Positions 1-5,795 of a stretch of DNA of 7,229 nucleotides are shown piece by piece. The translations under genes and the position numbers were made by a program. This DNA is from Deltaproteobacteria bacterium (GTDB taxonomy: Bacteria; Desulfobacterota; DSM-4660; Desulfatiglandales; HGW-15): NCBI GenBank assembly GCA_030671095.1, contig DAOVAK010000128.1, forward strand, positions 1 to 7,229, read 5' to 3'. The notes beneath the pieces were generated by a model, which worked only from the letters and a program-made list of their open reading frames with translations, had not been told where the DNA came from and did not search any database. Position 1 is the first letter of the stretch; each line of letters opens with the position of its first letter.

Positions 1-41
1 CAGAAATTCTTGGCTTTGCCGGTAAAGATAGTGAGCTGTTT

Positions 42-65
42 TGGAGTACTGGAGTATTGGCGTGT
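42..65 (+). repeat. Array of three 8-bp repeats, TGGAGTAN type
   Basis: Three consecutive octamers read TGGAGTAC, TGGAGTAT and TGGCGTGT on the plus strand, and TGGA follows directly. They face a second array of the same unit in opposite orientation at 112-143, across a 46-bp spacer. The two arrays could pair as an imperfect long hairpin. The period and consensus are read directly from the bases; the function is unknown. Confidence 0.75.
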
Positions 66-111
66 TGGAAAAAGCTAAAACCCGAATTTCAACTTGAATA
101 AGTCCTTATCA

Positions 112-143
112 TTACTCCATTACTCCACCACTCCATTACTCCA
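112..143 (-). repeat. Array of four 8-bp repeats, TGGAGTAA type
   Basis: Read on the minus strand, four consecutive octamers are TGGAGTAA, TGGAGTGG, TGGAGTAA and TGGAGTAA. This is the same unit as the array at 42-65 but inverted. Three of the four units are identical, so this is the better preserved array. Confidence 0.8.
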
Positions 144-171
144 GCAGACTTTCGCATGAAGGAAAGACCTC

Positions 172-191
172 AAAAGCCCCCTCTGGGGGCT
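172..191 (-). terminator. Intrinsic terminator of the trkA-trkH operon
   Basis: On the minus strand, AGCCCCC, a three-base loop AGA and GGGGGCT form a perfect 7-bp GC-rich stem, followed by a short T run (TTTTGAGG). It lies about 40 bases past the trkH stop, in the right orientation to end the operon. The T run is short and interrupted, so termination may be partial. The hairpin and its flanks closely resemble a segment downstream of livM (6609-6642). Confidence 0.7.
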
Positions 192-230
192 GCTCAAAGC
201 CAGGTCCTCTGGGCCCGGGTTCTTTACTTT

Positions 231-1679
231 CTACTTCCTCCAGTATTCTGGCGTCAGTAAGACAATAACCGTATAGATCTCAAGTCGTCCCAGAAGCATA
301 CAGAAGATCAGGACCCATTTCCCAATAAAGGGTATGGCCACATAATTCTTGGTTGGCCCAACGAGCCCCAAGCCAGGACCGATATTGCCGATGGAGGCTG
401 CAACGGAGCCAAAGGCAGAGATCATGTCCAACCCGAGAGATGCCATGATCAGGGCGGCCACAATGAAGAGGCCCAAGAAAAGGAGAAAAAACCCCCAGAT
501 ACTGCTCAATACCTCAGCAGGTATTGGCCTTCCACCCAATTTGACAGAGGTAATTGCGTGGGGATGAATGATACGAAAGATTTCATGATAGCAGTGTTTT
601 ACAAGCAGTATGATGCGTATGATCTTCATACCACCGCCCGTGGAACCAGCCATGGCACCCAGAAACATGCACAAGAGTAACAGCTGTCGGGACAGGGAGG
701 GCCACAGATCGTAATCTGCGGTCACGAAGCCTGTGGTGGTGATAATAGAAGTCACTTGGAAGGCAGCGTACCGGAAGGCCTTTGCAAAGGAATCATATAC
801 CGTCCCATGGATATTGAAAGTGACCACGACAATGAATAGGGCGACCAAGACGAAAAAGACGCGACATTCAGGATCCCTCCCAAAGATGGTGAGATCTCCC
901 TTGATAAGCTTGTAATGGAGGGAGAAGTTGATCCCAGCAAGGAGCATAAAGACAATGATGACACCATCAAAATAGGGGCTGTTGTAATGGGCGATGCTGG
1001 CATTCTTAGGCGAAAAGCCGCCTGTTGGCATGGTGCAAAAGCCGTGACAGACGGCTTCAAACAAGGGCATGCCGCCTCCAAAGAGAAGAATGATTTCTAC
1101 GACTGTGATCAGCAAATATACCTTCCACAGGGTTTTCGCCGTTTCCGATATCCGCGGCTTCAACTTGTCCACCACAGGGCTGGGAATCTCAGCCTTGTAT
1201 ACCTGCATTCCACCCACTCCCAGGAAAGGGAGAATAGCGATGGAGAGGACGATGATTCCCATGCCTCCAAACCATTGGGACTGGCTCCTCCAGAGTAGGA
1301 TTCCCTTTGGAAGACGCTCTATATCTGTCAGGATGGAAGCGCCTGTTGTGGTGAAACCTGAAATGGACTCAAAATAGGCGTGGGTGAAATTGGGTATGGA
1401 ACCTGAAAGCAGATAGGGAATGGCTCCCACAAGTCCGGCTGCCACCCATCCGAAAGTTACAATGGCAACGCCATCGCGATGGCTCAAGTGTGTCTCTTTA
1501 TCTTTTTTGGTACCGATAAAGCATAAAAAGCCTATGCCAGAAGTGATTAACATAGAGTAAAGAAGGGCCCAGGTACTACCCTCCTTATAAATAAGGGAGA
1601 CCAGCAGCGGTCCCGCCATCGATACCCCTAAGAAAAAAATCAGGATTCCGATAAATCGAAGGATGAGTTGAGGATGCAT
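231..1679 (-). CDS. trkH: TrkH-family potassium uptake protein (membrane subunit)
   Basis: This is the inner-membrane K+-translocating subunit of a Trk system, which takes up potassium together with a TrkA regulator. It has 482 residues, the normal length for the family. All four pore-loop filter segments are visible: TTTG (110-113), PTGG (218-221), TTTG (314-317) and IGNIGPG (430-436), each supplying the expected glycine. The intramembrane gating loop GAMAGSTGGG (341-350) and the C-terminal GRLEIYT (464-470) are also typical. The remainder is largely hydrophobic membrane helix. The ATG at 1679 shares one base with the trkA stop (TAATG on the minus strand) and no strong Shine-Dalgarno is seen, so translation is probably coupled to trkA. 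A terminator-like hairpin follows about 40 bases downstream. The gene is intact. The Trk/Ktr family is certain; the choice of TrkH over KtrB rests on length and on the adjacent TrkA with two RCK units. Confidence 0.96.
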   Translation of the reverse strand: MHPQLILRFIGILIFFLGVSMAGPLLVSLIYKEGSTWALLYSMLITSGIGFLCFIGTKKDKETHLSHRDGVAIVTFGWVAAGLVGAIPYLLSGSIPNFTHAYFESISGFTTTGASILTDIERLPKGILLWRSQSQWFGGMGIIVLSIAILPFLGVGGMQVYKAEIPSPVVDKLKPRISETAKTLWKVYLLITVVEIILLFGGGMPLFEAVCHGFCTMPTGGFSPKNASIAHYNSPYFDGVIIVFMLLAGINFSLHYKLIKGDLTIFGRDPECRVFFVLVALFIVVVTFNIHGTVYDSFAKAFRYAAFQVTSIITTTGFVTADYDLWPSLSRQLLLLCMFLGAMAGSTGGGMKIIRIILLVKHCYHEIFRIIHPHAITSVKLGGRPIPAEVLSSIWGFFLLFLGLFIVAALIMASLGLDMISAFGSVAASIGNIGPGLGLVGPTKNYVAIPFIGKWVLIFCMLLGRLEIYTVIVLLTPEYWRK

Positions 1680-3037
1680 TAGAAGTATTCCAGTTTGACG
1701 GTTAGAAGTTTCTCCAATTTGGGAACCTCTTTCCGAAGCGTGAAAATGATGAGGCGGTCTTTTGGTTTGATCACACTATCACCAAGGGGGATAATGATCT
1801 CATCATTACGGACGATAGCCCCCACCAGCGACCCTTTGGGAAACTTGACCTTGGAAAGGGGAAGGTTCACGAGGTCGGAGCTCTCCAGCGCCTCAGCCTC
1901 GATTGCCTCGGCATGTCCTCCCTTTAAGGGGGCTACGGATATGATCTTGCCTTTTCTGATATGTTGGAGTATGGCCCTGATGGCAGAGAGCCTTGGGCTC
2001 ACGACGGTATCAATGCCGAGGGCCGAGACGAGGGGAATATAACTCAGTTTACTGATACGCGTTATGGTCTTCTTGGCCCCCAGTCCCTTTGCCAGGATCG
2101 ACATGAGGACATTGCTGTCTTCATCCCCTGTGACAGCCACCATGAAATCGCAATCGCTAATATTTTCCTCCTGGAGCAGGGTTTTATCTGAACCATCTCC
2201 GTTGATGACGATGACCCTTTCCAGGGTTTGGGCCAAGCTGGTGCATCGCTGATTATCCTTTTCTATGATCTTCACGTTGATTTTGGTCTTGTCAAAAAAG
2301 GTGGCTAAAGCGGTTCCCGTCTCCCCAGCTCCCACAATAATAACCCTTCTCAAGCCTTCATCTTTGATATTGAGCTTGCGGAATACAGCAGGAAGTTCAT
2401 CCGACCTTACCACAATGTAGGCCATGTCGTTGGCCTCGAGGGTGTCCTCACCGTGGGGGATAATAACTTGCTCTCCGCGCACAATGGCCCCCAAAAGCAG
2501 TTTCCCTTCCATGCCCTTGAAGGAGAGAAGCTGGCGACCCACAAATGGGGAGTCGGGCTTGACGGTGACACCAACGAGCTTGACGCGTCCATCCACAAAA
2601 TCAATGACATCAGAGGCCCCAGGTACCATCATAAGATTTCTAATGGTTTCAACCATCACCGACTCGGGATTGATGATCTGGTCAATACTTAGAAGGTCTT
2701 GGCCAAAAAGGTCCTTCTCCTTCAGATACTCTGGATTACGCACTCGTGCAAGCTTCACAATATATGGATTCAGGTGACGGGCTAGCAAGCAAGCAATCAG
2801 ATTGACCTCATCACTGTCTGTAGCGGCAACCAGCATCTCCGCGTCCTCAATGCCTGAGTCCCTGAGTGTGTCCGGGCTCGTTCCCGAGCCCAGGATGACC
2901 TGGACATCCAGGTTCTCAGTGATACGTCCGACTTTTTCCGGATCCTTGTCTATCAAAAAGACGTCCTGGTTTTCTTCAGAGAGCTTCTGTGCAATGTGGA
3001 AACCTACCTCGCCAGCACCGACAATGATAATTCTCAC
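1679..3037 (-). CDS. trkA: Trk system potassium uptake protein TrkA
   Basis: This is the cytoplasmic NAD(H)/nucleotide-binding regulator that gates TrkH. With the start proposed here it has 452 residues, normal for a full TrkA made of two tandem RCK units. The first Rossmann domain starts at the N-terminus with GAGEVG (7-12) and an acidic residue at the end of the second strand (ID at about 29-30); an RCK_C domain follows at about 140-220. The second Rossmann domain carries GAGETG (236-241), followed by a second RCK_C domain to the end. I choose the GTG at 3037. It lies 8 bases after a GGGAG Shine-Dalgarno (3050-3046), and the protein then begins directly with the RIIIVGAG strand, as in known TrkA proteins. 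A TTG at 3052 would add five residues, but it sits immediately upstream of the GGGAG ribosome site. The stop overlaps the trkH ATG. A sigma70-like promoter is proposed at 3102-3130. Confidence 0.95.
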   Translation of the reverse strand: MRIIIVGAGEVGFHIAQKLSEENQDVFLIDKDPEKVGRITENLDVQVILGSGTSPDTLRDSGIEDAEMLVAATDSDEVNLIACLLARHLNPYIVKLARVRNPEYLKEKDLFGQDLLSIDQIINPESVMVETIRNLMMVPGASDVIDFVDGRVKLVGVTVKPDSPFVGRQLLSFKGMEGKLLLGAIVRGEQVIIPHGEDTLEANDMAYIVVRSDELPAVFRKLNIKDEGLRRVIIVGAGETGTALATFFDKTKINVKIIEKDNQRCTSLAQTLERVIVINGDGSDKTLLQEENISDCDFMVAVTGDEDSNVLMSILAKGLGAKKTITRISKLSYIPLVSALGIDTVVSPRLSAIRAILQHIRKGKIISVAPLKGGHAEAIEAEALESSDLVNLPLSKVKFPKGSLVGAIVRNDEIIIPLGDSVIKPKDRLIIFTLRKEVPKLEKLLTVKLEYF

Positions 3038-3045
3038 TGATCTTT

Positions 3046-3050
3046 CTCCC
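3046..3050 (-). promoter_or_regulatory. Ribosome binding site that decides the trkA start
   Basis: GGGAG on the minus strand lies 8 bases before the GTG at 3037-3035. The competing TTG at 3052-3050 lies right at the 5' edge of this site and has no equivalent site of its own, which favours the GTG. Confidence 0.7.
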
Positions 3051-3101
3051 AATAATGGTTATGAGCAACCCAAGGTATGCCCCACTAAGTTTTAGGCCTC
3101 T

Positions 3102-3130
3102 TATTTAGAAGAGCCAACCAAAAAAGTCAA
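3102..3130 (-). promoter_or_regulatory. Candidate sigma70-type promoter for trkA-trkH
   Basis: On the minus strand, TTGACT (3130-3125) matches five of six bases of the -35 consensus. After a 17-bp spacer comes TAAATA (3107-3102), a modest -10 match. This places the start of transcription roughly 60 bases before the trkA GTG. A small dyad, CTCTT-N6-AAGAG (3098-3113), spans the -10 and could bind a regulator. This is inferred from consensus matching only. Confidence 0.45.
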
Positions 3131-3218
3131 TATGAATACTTTTCTTCCTCCATCCCTCATCCCGGGCGCAAAGATGATCCCTGGGGTTCACTCGCCTTCG
3201 CCAGGACTCGACCTTCGT

Positions 3219-3240
3219 CGCCGAAGCGGCTACTTCGGCG
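3219..3240 (-). repeat. REP-like hairpin, copy 1
   Basis: CGCCGAAG and CTTCGGCG are perfect 8-bp inverted arms around a 6-base loop. Read on the minus strand, the core CCGAAGTAGCCGCTTCGG aligns with CCGCAGTAGCCTGCTACGG in the hairpin at 6482-6508, with only two substitutions and one inserted base. Two such copies in separate spacers suggest a dispersed palindromic repeat. It lies upstream of both flanking genes, so it is not placed as a terminator. Confidence 0.65.
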
Positions 3241-3250
3241 CAGCAGGTTG

Positions 3251-3269
3251 CCCTGCCCTGTGGGCGGGG
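3251..3269 (+). repeat. GC-rich hairpin next to the REP-like element
   Basis: CCCTGCCC, loop TGT and GGGCGGGG form an 8-bp stem with a single T-G wobble. It starts 11 bases to the right of the 3219-3240 hairpin, and the two may be parts of one composite element. No T run follows, so I do not call it a terminator. Confidence 0.5.
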
Positions 3270-3293
3270 AGCTTCACTTGAAATTATATAGAC

Positions 3294-3325
3294 AACGGGT
3301 CTACATGATGGTAAGTATACCCGTT
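3294..3325 (+). promoter_or_regulatory. Imperfect palindrome upstream of rfaE1 (possible operator or leader hairpin)
   Basis: The arms AACGGGT (3294-3300) and ACCCGTT (3319-3325) are exact inverse complements. Inside them TAC (3302-3304) and GTA (3315-3317) continue the symmetry after one mismatch, giving 10 of 11 paired positions per arm around a 10-base centre. It lies about 145 bases before the rfaE1 start. It could be a dimeric regulator site or a leader hairpin; no known factor site is recognised. Confidence 0.4.
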
Positions 3326-3363
3326 ATTCTGATGGGCCAAAGCTTTTAACATGGCCAGGCGGA

Positions 3364-3388
3364 GTGAGGCGGACGGGTGAGGCGGGCG
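3364..3388 (+). repeat. 13-bp GC-rich direct repeat
   Basis: GTGAGGCGG occurs at 3364-3372 and again at 3377-3385, giving a period of 13. The decamer GAGGCGGGCG (3379-3388) recurs exactly, in inverse orientation, at 6423-6432 in the other repeat-rich spacer. Confidence 0.55.
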
Positions 3389-3469
3389 TGAAAAAAGACC
3401 AATCAAATAACCAGCACATTCAGTGGCAAAAATACGCTCAAGGAATCGAACGACAAAAAGATACAGAAA

Positions 3470-4471
3470 ATGGGCATTCACCATAACTCGGAGGAACTCA
3501 AAAGATGTGTGGACAGGTTCTCTGATGCGAGGGTGATCGTCGTGGGCGACATCATCATGGATGAATATATCTGGGGTGACGTCTCCCGCATCTCGCCAGA
3601 AGCACCTGTCCCTGTGGTAGACATCAAAGAAGAGACAAAAATGCTGGGAGGTGCCGCCAACGTCCTCAGCAACATCGCCTCTCTCGGGGGAAACCCAATT
3701 CTCTGCGGGGTAATAGGGGGTGACCAAACGGGACAGGAAATCGTGGAATGGGTGAAAAGGCAGGGCTTGAGGACGGATGGCATTATTACAGAATCCCGCC
3801 GTCCAACAAGTGTGAAAACAAGGGTGGTTGCCCACAACCAGCAGGTGGTCCGATTTGACCGCGAGAGCCGGAAGAAGTTGGGGGTCGAAAGTGTAGAAAA
3901 GATTCTCGATTTTATCCAACAGATGCAGGATAGCTATGATGCCATAGTCGTGGCCGATTATGGCAAGGGTGTCATATCTGCTGAGCTGATGGAAGGTTTG
4001 AGAGGCCTGGTTTTGCAGTCGCGTGCCATCCTCGCCGTGGATCCCAAGATCGGCAATTTTGAGTCTTACCGCTACGTTGATGTGATAACACCCAACCATC
4101 ATGAGGCTGGTGCGTTCTGCCGAATGGAGATTGTTGATCGAGAAAGCCTTGTGCGGGCTGGGAAGCAGATGCTGAGTGAATTAAATTGCCGTTATGTACT
4201 CATCACGCAGGGAAAGGATGGCATGAGCCTGTTTGAAAATAGTGGCGAGATAAGCCATATTCCCACTGTTGCAAGAAAGGTCTATGACGTGACAGGAGCA
4301 GGAGATACAGTAATTAGTACGTTCTGTCTCGGATTGGCCTCTGGTTTGGATCCGAAATCCGCTGCACTCATCTCCAATTTTGCAGCTGGTATTGTGGTGG
4401 GTGAAGTGGGAACGTCAACCGTGAAGGCAGAAGAGTTAAAGAAGGTTGTCAACAATCGTCTGAAGTCATAA
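3470..4471 (+). CDS. rfaE1: D-glycero-beta-D-manno-heptose-7-phosphate kinase (RfaE1/HldA type)
   Basis: This is a PfkB/ribokinase-family sugar kinase. By family it phosphorylates C-1 of heptose 7-phosphate using ATP, a cytoplasmic step toward ADP-heptose for the LPS inner core. It has 333 residues, so it is the stand-alone kinase and lacks the cytidylyltransferase half found in bifunctional HldE. Visible motifs are SPEAPVPVVDI (42-52), the sugar-binding LGGAANV (59-65), KTRVVAHNQQVVRFDRE (116-132), ADYGKGV (162-168), DPK (191-193) and TPN..E (207-212). The ATP-site signature DVTGAGDT (273-280) places the catalytic base at D279. The ATG at 3470 fits the family N-terminus, and no in-frame start lies nearby upstream. 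There is no good Shine-Dalgarno; AAGGA lies too far away, near 3440. The ugd gene follows after 16 bases, so the two are co-transcribed. The nucleotidyltransferase partner (RfaE2/HldC) is not in the window. A related PfkB kinase is a remote alternative. Confidence 0.92.
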   Translation: MGIHHNSEELKRCVDRFSDARVIVVGDIIMDEYIWGDVSRISPEAPVPVVDIKEETKMLGGAANVLSNIASLGGNPILCGVIGGDQTGQEIVEWVKRQGLRTDGIITESRRPTSVKTRVVAHNQQVVRFDRESRKKLGVESVEKILDFIQQMQDSYDAIVVADYGKGVISAELMEGLRGLVLQSRAILAVDPKIGNFESYRYVDVITPNHHEAGAFCRMEIVDRESLVRAGKQMLSELNCRYVLITQGKDGMSLFENSGEISHIPTVARKVYDVTGAGDTVISTFCLGLASGLDPKSAALISNFAAGIVVGEVGTSTVKAEELKKVVNNRLKS

Positions 4472-4487
4472 GGAGACGGTCAGGAAT

Positions 4488-5795
4488 ATGAATATTTGTG
4501 TCGTTGGGGTGGGATATGTGGGCCTTGTGACAGGCACCTGTTTTGCCGAGTTCGGCAATACCGTGGTCTGTGTGGATAATGATGAGAAAAAGATAGATGC
4601 TCTCCGGCAAGGTATCATTCCCATCTATGAGCCAGGTCTAGAGGAAATGGTGAAACGGTGTCAATCCGCAGGTCGGCTCCATTTCACCACAGATGTGGCC
4701 GATGCGGTGGAGAAGAGCCTGGTCGTATTCATTGCCGTGGGAACGCCTTCCGGTTCAGGTGGTTCAGCCAATCTGGAGTACGTCTATCAGGTGGCTGAAA
4801 CGATCGGCAAACTGATGAAAGGGTACAAAGTCATAGCCACAAAAAGTACCGTTCCAGTGGGGACAGGAAAAGAGATTAAGGAGATTGTTAAGAAAAACCA
4901 GGAGCAGGATATTGCCTTTGACGTGGTCTCCAATCCCGAATTCCTCAGAGAGGGTTCAGCCATGGAGGACTTTATGAGACCAAATCGGGTGGTCATAGGA
5001 TCTGAAAGTGAGCAGGCCAATGCCATCATGAAAGACCTCTATTCCCCCCTCTACCTCATCGAAACGCCTGTTGTCATTACGAACGTGGAAACCGCGGAGA
5101 TGATAAAATACGCCTCCAATGCATTTTTGGCCACCAAGATCTCGTTTATTAATGAAATGGCCAATATTTGCGATCTGGTGGGTGCGGATGTGCATCAGGT
5201 GGCAAAGGGAATGGGACTTGATAAGAGGATTGGCCCCAAGTTCCTGCACGCAGGACCTGGCTATGGAGGGTCCTGTTTTCCCAAAGATACGAGAGCCATT
5301 GCCAAGTTGGCAGAGTCTTTAGGATACCGCTTCAGAATTGTGGAGACGGTCATTAAAGTAAATGAAAGCCAGCATGAACGCATGGTGGAGAAGTTAGAAA
5401 GTACCCTGGGTTCGCTGAAGGGGAAACGTTTAGGCGTTTTGGGGTTGACTTTTAAACCCAATACGGACGACATCAGGGAATCTCCTGCCATCAAGATTGT
5501 CAGAACCTTCGTCGATAAGGGTGCATCTGTTGTCGCCTTTGATCCGGTCGGTATGGAGGCCGCAAAAGAGGTTTTAGGGGGAGTGGTTTTCGCAAAAGAC
5601 ATGTATGATGTTGCTAAAGATGCTGACGCCCTTGTCCTCATCACGGAATGGAATGTGTTCAGGTTCTTGGATTGGGATAGGGTGAAAGCGCTTCTTCGTT
5701 CCCCAACAATTATGGATCTCAGGAACATCTACGATCCGGTCAGAATGAAGGCACGAGGATTTGATTACCACTGCGTGGGCAGGTCTTATGAGTAG
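4488..5795 (+). CDS. ugd: UDP-glucose 6-dehydrogenase
   Basis: This enzyme oxidises UDP-glucose twice, using two NAD+, to give UDP-glucuronate, a precursor of acidic surface polysaccharides and of other sugar nucleotides; it acts in the cytoplasm. The 435 residues match the usual bacterial length. The N-terminal NAD domain carries GVGYVG (7-12) and the acidic VCVDND (27-32). TKSTVPVGT (118-126) and NPEFLREG (149-156) follow. The central helix has KYASN (207-211) and ATK (215-217). The active-site motif GPGYGGSCFPKD (256-267) puts the catalytic cysteine at C263. The C-terminal UDP-binding domain has GLTFKPNTDDIRESP (319-333). AGGAG at 4471-4475 and AGGA at 4482-4485 precede the ATG. The gene starts 16 bases after rfaE1 and overlaps the next gene by 8 bases. 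The same dehydrogenase fold includes GDP-mannose and UDP-ManNAc dehydrogenases, but the overall sequence best fits the UDP-glucose branch. Confidence 0.95.
   Translation: MNICVVGVGYVGLVTGTCFAEFGNTVVCVDNDEKKIDALRQGIIPIYEPGLEEMVKRCQSAGRLHFTTDVADAVEKSLVVFIAVGTPSGSGGSANLEYVYQVAETIGKLMKGYKVIATKSTVPVGTGKEIKEIVKKNQEQDIAFDVVSNPEFLREGSAMEDFMRPNRVVIGSESEQANAIMKDLYSPLYLIETPVVITNVETAEMIKYASNAFLATKISFINEMANICDLVGADVHQVAKGMGLDKRIGPKFLHAGPGYGGSCFPKDTRAIAKLAESLGYRFRIVETVIKVNESQHERMVEKLESTLGSLKGKRLGVLGLTFKPNTDDIRESPAIKIVRTFVDKGASVVAFDPVGMEAAKEVLGGVVFAKDMYDVAKDADALVLITEWNVFRFLDWDRVKALLRSPTIMDLRNIYDPVRMKARGFDYHCVGRSYE

Larger units (their letters stand above)
1..230. other. Non-coding spacer downstream of trkH, with repeats and a terminator
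   Basis: This stretch follows the trkH stop, and the left window edge cuts it. It holds two inverted arrays of an 8-bp degenerate repeat (42-65 and 112-143) and a terminator-like hairpin (175-191). A frame on the plus strand is open from the left edge to a stop near 102. It runs through the repeat array and gives no recognisable protein, so I do not call it a gene. The GC-rich palindrome GGGCCC near 210 lies between the trkH stop and the terminator hairpin. Confidence 0.6.
3053..3469. other. Divergent intergenic region between trkA and rfaE1, with repeats
   Basis: About 430 bases separate the two divergent starts. From left to right I see the candidate trkA promoter (3102-3130), then a GC-rich block with a perfect 8-bp hairpin (3219-3240) and a second hairpin (3251-3269). 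Next come an imperfect palindrome (3294-3325) and a 13-bp tandem repeat (3364-3388). The last 80 bases before rfaE1 are A-rich. I find no convincing promoter for rfaE1: TTGAAA at 3278-3283 has only a poor -10 partner at 3301-3306. No gene is supported here. Confidence 0.6.

Noticed and set aside
1..102. Possible C-terminal end of a plus-strand gene at the left window edge
   Set aside because: The frame is open from the edge to a stop near 102, but it passes through the 8-bp repeat array and the peptide resembles no family I know. The fragment is too short to judge.
42..143. CRISPR array
   Set aside because: The units are 8 bp, contiguous and without spacers; no cas gene is present.
915..1298. 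Plus-strand frame of 127 codons inside trkH
   Set aside because: It is antisense to the pore-loop region of trkH, has no family resemblance, and has a composition typical of a shadow frame.
3278..3306. Sigma70 promoter for rfaE1 (TTGAAA with CTACAT, 17-bp spacer)
   Set aside because: The -10 matches only two of six consensus bases, too weak to annotate.
3284..4102. Long minus-strand reading frame of 272 codons antisense to rfaE1
   Set aside because: It lies almost wholly opposite the heptose kinase, whose motifs are clear on the plus strand. Its translation shows no recognisable domain.
5761..5787. Upstream TTG start for the DUF4416 gene
   Set aside because: The nine extra residues would lie deep in ugd and are not typical of the family N-terminus. 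The ATG at 5788 gives the normal start and a common 8-base overlap.
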